Positions 32,082 to 43,500 of a stretch of DNA of 64,000 nt are shown here, one piece after another. This stretch comes from Shinisaurus crocodilurus. Lineage: Eukaryota > Chordata > Lepidosauria > Squamata > Shinisauridae. The stretch is from the NCBI GenBank assembly GCA_021292165.1, contig JAHFWL010000404.1:28843-92842 (forward strand). The letters are read 5' to 3'. The position numbers and the translations under genes were made by a program. Below the pieces are notes generated by a model. The model saw only the letters and a program-made list of their open reading frames with translations. It did no database searches and was not told the origin of the DNA. Each line of letters opens with the position of its first letter. The stretch's first letter is position 1.

Positions 32082-32665
32082 GGGGTGTTGAACCTCAGGT
32101 GTGTGGGCCAGCCCACTTGCGATCCCAGTCGGCTCTCCGGGGTTCCCTAGTTGGCGGTGGGAGCTGGTTGCTCCAATGTGAGTGGGGCGGTGTATCCACT
32201 CTGGGTTGTAATCAAACTTTTAAGGAGATATCCATGGTGTTGAAGCTACCCTTTTTTGGGGGGGGGGGGATCTGGTTCAGCACCATGGAGAGGTCCTTTA
32301 AAGTTCAGACTACAACCCCAAGTGGATGCACCGCCCCACTCACATTGGAGCCACCAACCTCCACTGCTAGATGGCCATGCCCCCTTCCTATGGCTCCACC
32401 CCCTTTCTCCCAAAGGCCAATCATTTGGCAGTTTCCCTGGCTTTTGTGCAGTCTCCACCTCCGCCCCTTCTAAAAGGTTGAAGTGACTCTCCTGAAGCTG
32501 AGTTACTGGCAGGAAGAGCTTGAAGCTAAAACAGGCTGGTATTTTGACCCCTCCCCTATTCCTTTGGCTCCACCCCCTTTTACCTTTGGCCCCCCACCCC
32601 CGGAATGTGCCCCCCCAGACCTTCTCCAAAATTGAATTCAACCCTTGGGCTGAAAGAGGCATGAC
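32082..32665. mobile_element. E-family non-autonomous DNA element
   Basis: CAGGGGTGTTGAACCTCAGG at the left and CCTTGGGCTGAAAGAGGC at the right. Internal inverted repeats: 'ccaatgtgagtggggcgg' versus CCGCCCCACTCACATTGG. No coding capacity. Confidence 0.65.
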
Positions 32666-33265
32666 ACCCGCCCCTCCCCTTTGACTGCAGTGACCCCTTT
32701 GACAACTTCATTTCTCAGGAATCCACATACATAACAGGTGCATCCAATTGCCTCATTTTACGCTGGTATTTTCTTCTTGTAGTCCTTGAGGACCTGCCTG
32801 CCTGTCAGAATCTGCACAAGAGCGTCAGGGGACCATCGTCCTTCTGCCAATTGCCAACGTATAGGTTGAATAATTGTGTGGCGTCTGTTGCTGCTTGCTT
32901 GAGAAGTTTCTTTTCTTCAGCCACCTTCTGGAGCATTTGTTCCAACATCAAGTGGATTCCCAAGATGTTTCTTCCCCCTCATGAAAAGTGTGAGGATTTC
33001 TCGGCTATATGTTCATGAAGCAACACACACATCCTCCAAACCACACACACACACACACCATCTCTTTGCTTCTGAATACATTAATTTTAGCAGCAGGTAA
33101 AAGGATGGAAAATTAGAGGTGAGGAGGATGATATTTTAAGCTAAGTTGTTACTTGTTGTTTGGTAAGACATCATGTGGTAGAATCAAGGGCTGTTGTTCT
33201 TTTATTCAAACCTGTATAATAGAACATCTCTCAGCAGGGAACAACTCTCAATTTTATTTATATGA

Positions 33266-33304
<39 letters not shown>

Positions 33305-33362
33305 GTTGGGTTGTGGGCTGAGCTGCATCAATGGCAGGCACCAGGTCCAACATTTACCATTT
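32666..33362. other. Unassigned, with (CA)n at 33035 and (TA)n at 33268-33302
   Basis: Microsatellites only; otherwise no recognised feature. Confidence 0.45.
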
Positions 33363-33455
33363 GAAGCAGGGGTGAGGAACCTGTGGACCTCCAGATGTTG
33401 TTGGACTCTAACTCCCATCTGCCTCAGCCAGCATGGCCAATGGTCAGAGATGAAG
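33363..33455. repeat. Diverged hairpin-type relic
   Basis: 'cctccagatgttgttggact' and CAGCCAGCATGGCCAATGG match the older hairpin family; the second arm is lost. Confidence 0.6.
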
Positions 33456-33930
33456 TCTCAGATCCATGGTGACACCCAGTCGATTGCTGATCTCCCCTCC
33501 AGTCATGGCACCACCGCCCTGAACATAATCCACAGGATGTGAGCTACAGCAACAATAAAGAACACCAAACAGGGTAGGGGACGAGCCTGGGGAAGTTCCG
33601 GCCCATCTAGTTTAAGAGTCCACCTTCTTTTCAGGAGAAAAGGGGGAAGGCTCAGGAATGTCCAGCAGATAGAGTCTAAGGAACAACCAATGGGCCCACC
33701 CATTTGGAAGAAGCCTGTAAGAGCTGGCAGCTCAAGCAGAATGACTCTTGTCCACCTACAGGCCTACCTGTCTTCATGGTGGGCTCCAGAGATAACCTCA
33801 GGGAGCAACCCATCCTCTCTTGCTTGAGGCTGAGGAAGCTACCACTATCGAAGTTACGGGGACTAAAGGCAAGCAAGCTTGGGGAAGAAACTGGTTAGAA
33901 CCTTTCTAAACTCTTGAAAGCTTGTGGTAT
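33456..33930. other. Unassigned sequence
   Basis: No feature recognised. Confidence 0.35.
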
Positions 33931-33937
33931 AACAAAG

Positions 33938-34016
33938 CTTTAGCGGGCAGCTGGCTGGGGCATGCTGGGAGTTGTAGGCCAAAAACATCTGGAGACCCAA
34001 GGTTGGAGAACACTGT
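33938..34016. repeat. Half of a hairpin hAT MITE
   Basis: Right arm only: CTGGGAGTTGTAGGCC to GGTTGGAGAACACTG. The left arm is missing. Confidence 0.85.
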
Positions 34017-34375
34017 GTTAGTTGGTTCTGTTTTTTTAAGCCCCTCATAGGGGACTAATGGCTTAACTGGCTCCAGGATCTTTGTTACATCTGCGTGTTG
34101 CCAAGCAGATTGAGCCTGCAATGTTTGGGTTTTTTTTTTTTAAAGCAGAGTTTGGTCTCTGCCGAGAAATTGCAAGTGTCCCTCCATATCTTCTCTCCCA
34201 CGATGGTGGTGTTTCAGACACCTGGACCATTACACAAAACGAATGAAAATACAAATTTTCATGCAACTTTTTTTTTTCTTAGTATCAACATTCGGGACAA
34301 ACTGAACTTAGGACTTGAAAAATGAGAAATGGAGAGAAACTGAAATAAACAGATTCATCCATCACTGTCCTGAAC
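34017..34375. repeat. Probable non-autonomous element relic
   Basis: 'gagaaactgaaataaaca' and GATTCATCCATCACTG resemble the ends of AT-rich hAT-like elements. Weakly supported. Confidence 0.35.
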
Positions 34376-35464
34376 CCGTGATGCAATTTCCGTTGGATGG
34401 CCATGGCATGGGAGATAAAGACGTTGGGAAGGCAAACATTCTCCCAGGCTAGCAGGACAAGTGCTTTACCTGAACCCGAGTAGCTTTTTTGGATTCTGGT
34501 CTACTTCTCTTCAAATTGTGTAATTGAAAACCCCATTTTGAGAGGCGGATTCACCCTGTGGCATTTTGTGACAGCTTCAGATGTTGCCATCTAGGCCTGC
34601 AGTTTCAAAATTTGATTACCCAAACCAAACCATATACCTCAAATGCCCTTTCAAGTAGCATGGTCCAAGAGTGGTTTAAAGAGTGGTTTGAAAGGCCATG
34701 TTGCCCACTTTCTATAAATAAACCAAGGTCAGAAATTCCTATGGTGACATTGTTTTCATCCATGTATCAGCACCTAAGAGCCTGACTTCACGAATCCTTG
34801 ATCTTTCTAAAGTGGTGAAATGAAAAGTCTGTGTGTATATTAAGAGAAAGATGAGATGGTTTGGAGCTGGCACGTTAGACCCAAATTGGCCAATCGAAAA
34901 GCATTTCCCCCCCCCTCTGCCCGCTTCAGTAAACAGCCGCTGACCTTCACTTCTGCCTTCATCCATTTGTCAAGAGAATATTGAGGCTTCAAAGTTCCCT
35001 CGTGTGTATTTTCACGCTACAGAACCTTCTCATATTTCGTCCCCACTGTCCAATGATGTGTTATCTTTATCTTTATGAGTTGGACAAATAACAGGGGCAA
35101 GTTCATCTGTCAGGAAGCTGCCTTGTTCTTTGCAGCCGATGAGCCCTGTGGTCACAGTGAGGGCCTGGTGTCATGGGACACTTTGAGGTCCAGCTCACTC
35201 CGAGGATCCTGACCAAATTTTGAGTCAGATTTCCCAGAGAGACAGGAAACGGAGCAGCATCATTGGAGAGCTCTGAGTGATGCTGTGGCTGGAAGCCAGA
35301 CAGGCTTGCCTGATGTGCTGCTTGCTCGTGAGCCCTGCCTTCCCATTGGCTGAAACCGGAAGTGGCTGTGGTGTGGTGGCACCGGTACATTTATGACTAG
35401 TGTCCTCAGACACAGGGCACTGGTCCCTGGAGCCTTCCTGGACAATTAGGTCCAAAGAAGGTAG
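34376..35464. other. Unassigned, apparently single-copy
   Basis: Over 1 kb without recognised repeat or exon. Confidence 0.4.
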
Positions 35465-35546
35465 GGATTGTTTTGTAAACTGCCCAGGGAGCCTTTTGGC
35501 TGATGGGTGGTGAATAAATATATTAAATAAATAAATAAATAAATAG
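35465..35546 (+). repeat. L2-like LINE 3' tail
   Basis: GTAAACTGCCCAGGGAGCC, TGGGTGGTGAATAAAT and (AATA)n. Confidence 0.75.
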
Positions 35547-36428
35547 GGATAGATGAGAATTTTGTTTCAGTTCACAAATTATTTATTTATTTATTTATTA
35601 TTTATTTATTATTTACATTTATTTATCGCCCATCTGGCCGGCAAACCAGCCACCTTGGGCGATGTACACAAGATAAAAACAGGATAAAATACATTTAAAA
35701 CAGTATAAAATGTTAAAATCTTAGCCCACCCCATATTCCCGCCTGAACAGCCAAAGTTTTTAGTGCGCGGCGGAAGCTCAGCAGAGAGGGGGCATGGCGG
35801 AGGTCACTCGGGAGAGAGTTCCAAAGTACGGGGGCCTCCAAGAAAAGGCCCTCTTCCTCGTCCCCACCACCAGTCTAGCTGCTCTGGCTGAAGGGACAAG
35901 GAGAAGGCCGTGTGTGGCAGATCTTGTTGAGGGGCCTACTTGGTGTTGCTGGAGACGGTCCTTGAGATAAACTGGACCGGAGCCGTATAGGGTTTTAAAG
36001 GTCAAAACCAACACCTTGAATTCAGCTCGGCAAGCAACTGGTAGCCAGTGCAGCTCCTTGAGCACTGGCGTGATATGATCCCGCCGGCGGCTGCCTTTAA
36101 CCAGGCGAGCCGCCGCGTTCTGTACCACCTGTAGCTTGAAAATGCCCCTTCGCACCCCCAAATACGAATGGGAATGGGAGCGCACATTGTGCGAAAATGT
36201 TTGCAAATTCCCGAACTTGCGTTCACCTTTTGAAAAATGTGCACTTGGAAAATACACAACTTTCTCAAAATGCACAACTCTTGAAAAATGCACAAATCTC
36301 CCCATTCAAATGAACAACCACAACAACAAGAACCACAACCAGATTACAAATGAGAACAGGATACAGGAACGAGCCGAACCGAGCTCTGAAGGAATGTTTG
36401 GAGAATGCCAGCAAGCTTGAGCATCCCA
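35547..36428 (+). mobile_element. B-family element split by an L2 insertion
   Basis: TAGGGATAGATGAGAATTTTG at the left, AGCTTGAGCATCCCA at the right; the L2 copy at 35580-36138 separates them. Confidence 0.7.
35580..36138 (-). mobile_element. L2-clade LINE, 3' fragment
   Basis: Reverse frame matches the end of the 23861 ORF (LQVVQNAAARLVKGSRRRDH, then VYLKDRLQQHQVG), with a frameshift near the end (LVVGTRKRAF in place of LVGTRKRAF). Confidence 0.92.
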
Positions 36429-36737
36429 GCTTCTCCCATCTGTATAAAAGGAAGTGGGAACCCCATGACACCCTTCTGTAACTGAGCCATCCGGATCCAT
36501 TAACTCAGGAGCCTCATCCTCTGAGGATGAGGGGTCAGGGTCCTGGACCATGATACTACTAGGCCAGACTCTTTGTCCATTCAGCCCAGTGTTGTCAACA
36601 CTGACTGGTGGTGTCTTTCCGCAGTCTCGGGGAGAGGTCTCCTCAATCACCTGCTACCTGAACCTTTTTACTAGACATGCCAAGGACTGAACTTACACTG
36701 AGTTACAACAAGCACCTGTAAACTTTTCAAACTGTGA
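36429..36737. repeat. Old SINE fragment and unassigned sequence
   Basis: 'cattcagcccagtgttgtca' and CACTGACTGG resemble the body of the SINE at 37150. Rest unassigned. Confidence 0.4.
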
Positions 36738-37145
36738 GAAAATGATCATGGGGGAGAAATTCATTTGGTTCACATTTCAGCGCAAACTTACTGAATTTAT
36801 CACTTTTGAATCCTCTCTGCCAGCCGAAATCCAGTTCTGCTTTTCAGTTCCGTGCTTCTCTGAATGTTGTGACGGACTAGTTCTCCAATCAAAAAAGCGT
36901 AAAGCGTGGACAAAAAAAATGTGTACATGAGCGAAAGGAATGTTAACAATGCATCGTATTAGGCAAAATTGCTTGAAGAAATGTGCGTATTGGGAGAAAT
37001 GCATACAAAAGAGTGTGTACACATTTTTTTGAAAACTTTATTTTTTTTTTAAAGCTGAAATATGCGGAAGTAGGATGATCTGAATTTAAGATTGGAGAAA
37101 TGTGAAACAGAGAAATTGAAATTGACAGGTTTGTCCTCCCCCATC
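36738..37145 (+). mobile_element. B-family element
   Basis: Shares 'aattgcttgaagaaatgtgc' and the 3' block 'gagaaattgaaattgacagg' with 6561-7551. Confidence 0.6.
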
Positions 37146-37149
37146 ATGG

Positions 37150-37385
37150 ATCATCACTTTTAAAGGAAATATGATCATGTGAAGCTGCCTTATTATGTCT
37201 ATCTCTCAGATTGGCAGTGGCTGTCCAGTGTCATGGGTGAGAGAGATCTTCCCCCAACCCAGCTGCTTAAAACCCCTTTTTTTATACTGATGCCAAGAAC
37301 TAGACCTGCAAAGCATGTGCTCTAGAACTGAGCTAGGGCTCTACCATAGCTAGGCCTCTACCACTGAGGTATGGCACCTCCAGTA
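37150..37385 (+). repeat. tRNA-like SINE, old
   Basis: 'gatcatgtgaagctgcctta', CCAGTGTCATGGG and 'catgtgctctagaactgagc' follow the layout of a widespread reptile SINE. Adjacent to a small tandem repeat. Confidence 0.55.
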
Positions 37386-37443
37386 AACATTTGGAAGGAG
37401 CCTGAGGTATGGCACCTCCAGTAAACATTTGGAAGGAGCCTGA
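37364..37443. repeat. Tandem duplication of a 38-bp unit
   Basis: GAGGTATGGCACCTCC...GGAAGGAGCCT occurs twice back to back, virtually identical. Confidence 0.9.
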
Positions 37444-37512
37444 AAAAAAGAGGTATAGTTTCAGGAGCACCTGCCTAATCAGGAGAACTGAAGACTGTAA
37501 TCCTATACTCAT

Positions 37513-37750
37513 GTATTTATTTATTATATTTATATCCCACCTTTTTTTCCTGCAAGGAACCCAAGGCGATTTACATAATCCTCCTCCTCCTCTCCATTTT
37601 ATCCTCACAACAACCCTGTGAGGTAGGTTAGGCTGAGAGTCAGCGACTGGCCCAAAGTCACCCAGTGAGTTTCATGGCCGAGCGGGGACTAGAACCCGGA
37701 TCTCCCGAGTCCCAGTCCAACACTCTCACCACTACGCCACACTGGCTCTT
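37513..37750 (-). mobile_element. tRNA-derived SINE (Sauria-SINE type), full length
   Basis: Tail, CCCACCTTTTTTTCCTGC, CACAACAACCCTGTGAGG, CACCCAGTGAGTTTCATGG and the full head to ACGCCACACTGGCTC, in reverse. Confidence 0.92.
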
Positions 37751-38060
37751 ACCTGGGAGTGAATCCTGTTGAACTAAGTGGGGCTTACAGTTGAGTAGGC
37801 ACATATGAGATGGCACTGTACGTTTCCCAGCATTTAATATATCAAGTTAAAGAGTTCTTTGCAATGTGCTTAAAATTAACTTTAATTTACTGAAACAAAC
37901 TTTCAAGTAATTCAACACAGTTGGGACAAGCAATATAAATCCCTTTCCTGCTGTCAGCTAATCTGACCTTCTGGGGAATACACGGACACATCACGGTTTC
38001 TTTTTAATCCTGCAACCAAACCATCCTTTGGTCCTTTGCTTTCAGTCTCAGGTATAGTCC
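37751..38060. other. Unassigned sequence
   Basis: No feature recognised. Confidence 0.3.
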
Positions 38061-38068
38061 CTTTAGGG

Positions 38069-38203
38069 CAGTGTTTCTCAACCTTGGGTCCCCAGATGTT
38101 TTTGGCCTACAACTCCCAGCATGCCCCAGCCAGCTATGCTGGCTGGGGCATGCTGGGAGTTGTAGGCCAAAAACATCTGGGGACCCAAGGTTGAGAAACA
38201 CTG
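38069..38203. mobile_element. Hairpin hAT MITE, perfect 8-bp TSD
   Basis: CAGTGTTTCTCAACC palindrome with CTACAACTCCCAGCATGCCC and its inverse; flanked by CTTTAGGG at 38061-38068 and 38204-38211. Confidence 0.96.
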
Positions 38204-38211
38204 CTTTAGGG

Positions 38212-38764
38212 TTAGTTGCAATAAATGGAGTGCCATCTCCAAAGAGATTAATTGTAGGGTTACAATCATTTTAGTCCTTTAATAAGTGGATTAGATCAGA
38301 TAGCCTTTGCCAGCATTTCTATGGAAGGGGCAAACTACAGCGGGTAAAGGAAGGAGAAGTTTATTTTGTACATCTGCACAGGCACAGCTTCATAAAAGGT
38401 GAGTTTAAGGCAGGGGTGACATCTTCTGGGTGCCCCCCCAAACCGACCAGGGGTTGCAGGAAACCCTTTTGCAGGGATGGAGCGTGTCAAATTCCGGACA
38501 AATGGGTGCGGGGGTTTCGTACAAGGAGCTGCCATTTTGCACACCTCCTGAATTTTCTGGTGCAGTTCTCACTGCAAACAGGATGTTAAAATGTTTATAA
38601 AATGCATATTTGGAGAGAAAATACTTAAGAGGATGTAATGAAATATGCATTTTCATGAAGATCTTTTTTTAAAAAAAATGGGACAAACTCATGTTTGTGT
38701 ACATCTGAAATGACACATACTGGAAATCGAGCTCTAGGGGAATTCATTTCTCGAGCACGTGTGG
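38212..38764. other. Unassigned; possible B-family relic
   Basis: 'aatatgcattttcatgaaga' and similar A/T blocks recall B-family interiors; termini not found. Confidence 0.35.
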
Positions 38765-39070
38765 TTTTTTGTTATTTATTTAAAATATTTATGTTCTACC
38801 TTCTAGTTACTACAAGAGCCTCCAAGGTGGCCTACAATATATGCAAAGCATATACAATAAAATCACAGCGATGTGACAATAAAATGAAAAAGAACTGAGA
38901 GTCGACAGAGCAGTAATAGAAAACAACAACAACACTGTAGCACAGTTAATGTCAAGCCTCACTTTCTTGCAACATCCACCAAAATACATGTTAAAGAAAC
39001 AGTGATCTCTTTTATTACAGCAGGACACAAACTCAGGCACCCCACAAGAGACCACCATGAATCAGAGTCA
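38765..39070 (-). repeat. LINE 3' end fragment
   Basis: Reverse tail TTATTTATTTAAAATATTT then 'tctaccttctagttactac', 'ccaaggtggcctacaatat'. L2-like. Confidence 0.5.
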
Positions 39071-39337
39071 TCAGTGAGCCCAATCTTAAAGAAACTCAGT
39101 TAATCCAAACAGGAATCAGAAACAGGATCTTAAATTCCAGCGCTATAACCTAAGGCACAATCCCAAGGCATGCAATAGTTCAGGGCTCAAGAGTAGTCCA
39201 GTACCAGTGACATCGAACCCACAAACCTCTTTTGCTTCTGTACCCACAAACCTCCTTTGCCCTGCTTTTATGCAGGGGCGGGGCGACCGGAGTTCCTCGC
39301 TTGTCAATCTTGCCCTACTGGAAATCTTGGCCTAGAG

Positions 39338-39475
39338 AGCAGTGGTTCCCAACCTTGGGTCTCCAGATGTTGCTGGCCTACAGCTCCCAGCATCCCTTGC
39401 CACTAGCCATGCTGGCTGGGTATGCTGGGAGCTGTAGGCCAGCAACATCTGGGGACCCAAGGTTGGGAACCACTG
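39338..39475. mobile_element. Hairpin hAT MITE
   Basis: CAGTGGTTCCCAACC palindrome. GCCTAGAG at 39330-39337 and 39476-39483; two extra bases (AG) lie at the left edge. Confidence 0.9.
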
Positions 39476-39483
39476 GCCTAGAG

Positions 39484-40267
39484 TCTAGTACTTCATCTAA
39501 TAGCGTGCTTTTCCTCGTGCCTTTTTAGGAGAAAATCCTGGGCCTGCCCCTCCCTCAGCCAATACTGCTTCCTCAGTGCTTATCAAAGAAGGTTCCCTCA
39601 ATCTGTGGTGGTTTGGGTGCCTTTCCCAAGGCCAACTGTGGCTGCAGCTGAGAAGGGGAGTTGCCTCCCCCCCTGACTGCAATCTTCCAAAACTAGCACA
39701 TAGCTTGGCAGTCCATACATTTTGAAGCCGAGAGAGGTTAGCAGCCTGAGGGACACACGGTCATATGTCTACTCTGGGGCAGCCCCCTCTCAAGGGAATG
39801 GACTGGAAGACCCCTCACTGAGGGACTATAGGGGTCACCTGGCAGGGGCCAGGCCGAAGGGTGCCAGCAGCTGTGCTTTCAATCAGATGGGGCGGGCACA
39901 ATGTGTCCAACTCTGACATCTGCCTACATTTGCTTAAAGGCTTTGCTGCATCAGACTAAGACCCCATTCCAAACCTGTGCGAAGCCGGGTCCGTTTGCTG
40001 GTAAATAATAAGATAACGTCCATCTCTCCTCGGCAACAAGCTTGGTATCGCTTCACCTCCAGCAGCAACTGAGCCCTTTCATGTACGCAATCCACAGTCT
40101 GTCCGGCCCCAACACGAGTCCCTCCCTCGGCCCATCCTGTGTATTAGCAGATGAGTTCTCAGTGCGGTGGACCATCAGCTTTTCGAGAACGCCTGATAAA
40201 ATCTGATTGGAATTTGTTCCGCTTCGTGGGGGCCATCACAAGATATTGGCGAATAATGATGTTACAG
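39484..40267. other. Unassigned, apparently single-copy
   Basis: No recognised repeat or exon. Confidence 0.4.
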
Positions 40268-41155
40268 CTCTACATCATTTGAAAGGTTGCGAGGCTGGAG
40301 GGAGAAAAACAACCCAGTCATGCAAGCCTTAATTACATCCCGTTTGGACTACTGCAATGTGCTCTACGAGGGGCTGCCTTCGAAAACTGTTCAGAAGCTT
40401 CAGCTGGTCCAGAATGCTGCAGCCAGACGGCTGACCGGTGCCGGTTGCAGGGAGCACGTGACTGCCACGTTAGTTGTTACAACAGCTTCACTGGCAACTG
40501 GTCTGTTTCCAGGCACAATTCCTAACGCTGGTTACGGCCTATAAAGCCCTCTACGACTTGGGACCAGGCTACCGAAAAGACTGCCTTCTCCCAGACGAGC
40601 CTGCCCAGGTCTCATGATGTTTGGGAAAGGCCCTTCTTTCAAGACCGTTGTCTTCGGAGGCACTGTGAGAGAGGGCTGCCACAGTGGCCGTTCCCAGCCT
40701 GTGGAACTCCCTGCCAAGGGAGTCTAGCTTCACTCCCTCTCAGCTGTCCTTCCACTGGAAGTCATAGGCCTTTTTATTCAAGCAGGCCTTTGGCGTGTAA
40801 GCAGGTCTGTTGGCCATGCTGTTTTTATCCTGTTATTGTTGTGTTTTTAATGATGTTTAATTTTATAGGGATGGTAACTGAGCTTACCTGCTTGGGGTGG
40901 TGGTGGTGCTCCCGAGCACCCTCCGCCCGCTCTCACCGTGCTCGCTCCGCTCGCAGCGCCAGGGAACCGGAAGTGACACGACGGGTTCCCCATCGCATCA
41001 CTTCCGGTTCCCTGGTTCCCTAGTTTTAATACATTTGTTTTATTATTGTTTTAATCAAGTTTTATCCATGATTGTATGTCATGCTGAGTGCCACTTTTCT
41101 CAGCTGAAAGGCAGGGTACAAATCAAATCAAATCAAATCAAATAAATAAATAAAC
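40268..41155 (+). mobile_element. L2-clade LINE 3' part, second subfamily, split by a G-family insertion
   Basis: Frame encodes QALITSRLDYCNVLYEGLPS, KTVQKLQLVQNAAARRLTG, then breaks; relic continues to WNSLP-like sequence near 40705. The 3' UTR is interrupted at 40868-41022 and ends in (AAATC)n and (AATA)n. Differs from the 23861 subfamily in sequence and tail. Confidence 0.88.
40868..41022. mobile_element. Short G-family element
   Basis: TAGGGATGG at the left and TTCCCTA at the right; inner arms CAGGGAACCGGAAGTGA and TCACTTCCGGTTCCCTGG pair around CACGACGGGTTCCCC. Interrupts the L2 UTR. Confidence 0.78.
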
Positions 41156-41192
41156 CTTCCATCCTAGGGGAAAGATGAAAAAGGGATTGAAA

Positions 41193-42410
41193 AAATATAC
41201 ACATTTTTTGTGCTGAAAAATGCCCCCCTCGACTTATAAGTGGGTCAGCGCTCCCCCAGGACCCCCGCTGCCACCGCCAGGCACCCCCCTCCACCCCCAG
41301 GACCCCTGCTGCCACCCCCAGACACCCCACCCCCACCCCCGTACCTGCACCCGCCGCCGCCGAAGCCCCTCCCCCGTCGAAGCCGCGCCGCGCCGCAGCC
41401 CCCCCATGCCACCCCCATGCCACCCCCACGCTACCCCCCAGACACCCCCAAGACACCCCCCGTCACCGTACCTGCTCCCACCGCCGTAGCCCCACTTCGG
41501 AAGGGGAGGGGCGCGAGCGATCCTCTTCCCGCCCGAACCTGCGCCTTTCGCGGCCGGCCGGCCGACTGGCCGGCCGAGCTGGCTGGCTGACTGGCTGGCG
41601 GGGGCCAGCTCGGAGCGTGGTGCCATCGCGCTGGGGGAGGGCGGATTGGAGGCCCCCTCTCCGCCACTCTCCACCAGACACCAGATCCAGGGGGGCGCCT
41701 GAAGTTTCCTTCCCCCCCGCCGGCGCCTCTCTCTCTATTTTTCTTCCGGCGGGGGGCGGCGTTTGCTTTCCTCCCTTCCGCCGGACGGTCCTCCCGGGCG
41801 CTGCTTGAGCGGAAGGGAGGAAGGACGGACCGTCCGGCGGAAGGGAGGAAAGCAAACGCCGCCCCCCGCCGGAAGAAAAATAGAGAGAGAGGCGCCGGCG
41901 GGGGGAAGGAAACTTCAGGCGCCCCCCTGGATCTGGTGTCTGGTGGAGAGCGGCGGAGAGGGGGCCTCCGTGCGCCCTCCCCCAGCGCGATGGCACCGCA
42001 CTCCGAGCTGGCCCCCGCCAGCCAGCCAGCCAGCTCGGCCAGCCAGCCGGCCGGCCGCAAAAGGCGCAGGTTCGGGCGGGAAGAGGATCGCTCGCGCCCC
42101 TCCCCTTCCGAAGTGGGGCTACGGCGGCGGGAGCAGGTACGGTGACGGGGGGTGTCTTGGGGGTGTCTGGGGGTAGCGTGGGGGTGGCATGGGGGGGCTG
42201 CGGCACGGCTTCGGCGGGGGAGGGGCTGTGGCAGTGGCGGGTGTAGGTAGGGGGGTGGGGGGTGTCTGGGGGTGGCGGCGGGAGTCTCCCCTCGTACATT
42301 TCCCACCCTAGACTTATACTGGGGGGCAATAAGTTTTCCCAGTTTTGGGGGGTGAAATTAGGGGCCCCGACTTATGTTAGGGCCGACTTAAAGTCGAGTA
42401 TATACGGTAA
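41193..42410. mobile_element. Large GC-rich inverted repeat, probable foldback DNA element
   Basis: Arms of about 450-470 bp (roughly 41330-41790 and 41826-42280) are reverse complements around a spacer of about 35 bp. The outer ends carry CTTATAAGTCGAG-like (left, in reverse) and ACTTAAAGTCGAGTATATAC (right) termini. Very CpG-rich. All long frames here are mirror shadows of each other, except for the short exon-like segment noted separately. Confidence 0.85.
41990..42136 (+). other. Exon-like segment: ATG to splice donor in the palindrome arm
   Basis: CGCGATGG start, 49 codons (MAPHSELAPASQ... to VGLRRREQ), then CAG|GTACGG. The mirror arm has the same start region (MAPRSELAPASQ) but shifts frame. 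No family recognised; GC-rich sequence can produce such frames by chance. Confidence 0.3.
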
Positions 42411-42897
42411 TCAAGCCCTCAGAAACAGTGCCAGCTACAGGTTTTTGAAGGCCCATGGGCAAGAAGACATCCTCAATGGGCCTTCTCCTTCAGCGAGTCG
42501 ACCTTCTCTCAGCCAGTGTCAACAGCTGCTATTGCTTCTCATCCTCTTTCTCACTGTTGCTCCCACTTGATTGCTTGCTGAACATAAAGCCAATGAGCAA
42601 GTAGGCAGCGGCATCTTCTGCTCCTTCTCCTCACCACCAGCATTGTCTGGGCCAGAGCAGGAGGCAGGTGAATGAGCAGGTTGCAAGGGCAAAGAGGAGG
42701 AGCACAACCAGGAGGCTCTTGTCAGTGGCCCCCTGCTGGGATGTGGGCCCTTGGCAGGTGCCCGACTACCTTTGATGCCAGCTCTGCTCAGATATCTCCC
42801 TATTAATAATACAGGTAATATCTAGGTGCTGGTAACTGGTAGGATTGACCTCCAAATCAAATGTTGCTATTGTTTCCTTAACTGAGAAGCTCATAGG
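42411..42897. other. Unassigned sequence
   Basis: No feature recognised. Confidence 0.3.
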
Positions 42898-43136
42898 TTT
42901 CTTCTTCTTCCTCTTCCTCTTCCTCTTCCTCTTCCTCTTCCTCTTCCTCTTCCTCTTCCTCTTCCTCTTCCTCTTCCTCTTCCTCTTCCTCTTCCTCTTC
43001 CTCTTCCTCCTCCTCCTCCTCCTCCTCCTCCTCCTCCTCCTCCTCCTCCTCCTCTCCTCTTCCTCCTCCTCCTCCTCCTCTTCCTCTTCCTCTTCCTCTT
43101 CCTCCTCCTCCTCCTCCTCCTCTTCTTCTTCTTCGG
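42898..43136. repeat. Polypyrimidine (TTCCTC/CCT)n satellite-like tract
   Basis: About 240 bp of C and T only on the + strand: (CTTCCT)n, then (CCT)n, then mixed. It abuts a LINE fragment and produces long poly-Glu and poly-Leu/Ser frames. Confidence 0.97.
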
Positions 43137-43500
43137 TTTAAAATGTTTATATACTGCTCCACATCTAAACAGATTCTGGAGTGATGAAAAATAAAAGGAT
43201 AAAACACCACATTAAAACATATAGAGAATAAAACAACATATTAAAAGTTTTTTTAAAAACAGAATACCAATAAAAACTGTGACTGGCCAATCAAGGAAGG
43301 CTTCTTGAAATAAAGATGTCTTCAGCAGGCAACAAAAACCAACACAGTGTTGGTGCCTGCCTGACTTCCAGAGGCAGGGAGTTCCACAGGAAAGGGAACC
43401 ACCACACTGAAGACTCTACTCCGGATGGATTCCAACCAGGCCATGTTCCATGCGGAGCCACCAGGAACATCCCATCTGATGACCGCCGTGACCAGGCATA
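43137..43500 (-). repeat. LINE 3' part, reverse
   Basis: 'tatactgctccacatctaaa', A-rich UTR, and a coding relic (CTTCCAGAGGCAGGGAGTTC in reverse reads LWNSLPLEV-like). Confidence 0.6.

Noticed and set aside
41431..42329. Two overlapping minus-strand frames of about 290 codons
   Set aside because: They run through both arms of a GC-rich palindrome and are rich in P, A, R and G; low stop density in GC-rich DNA explains them.
42878..43210. Frames of poly-glutamate (minus) and poly-leucine/serine (plus)
   Set aside because: Direct translation of the polypyrimidine microsatellite.
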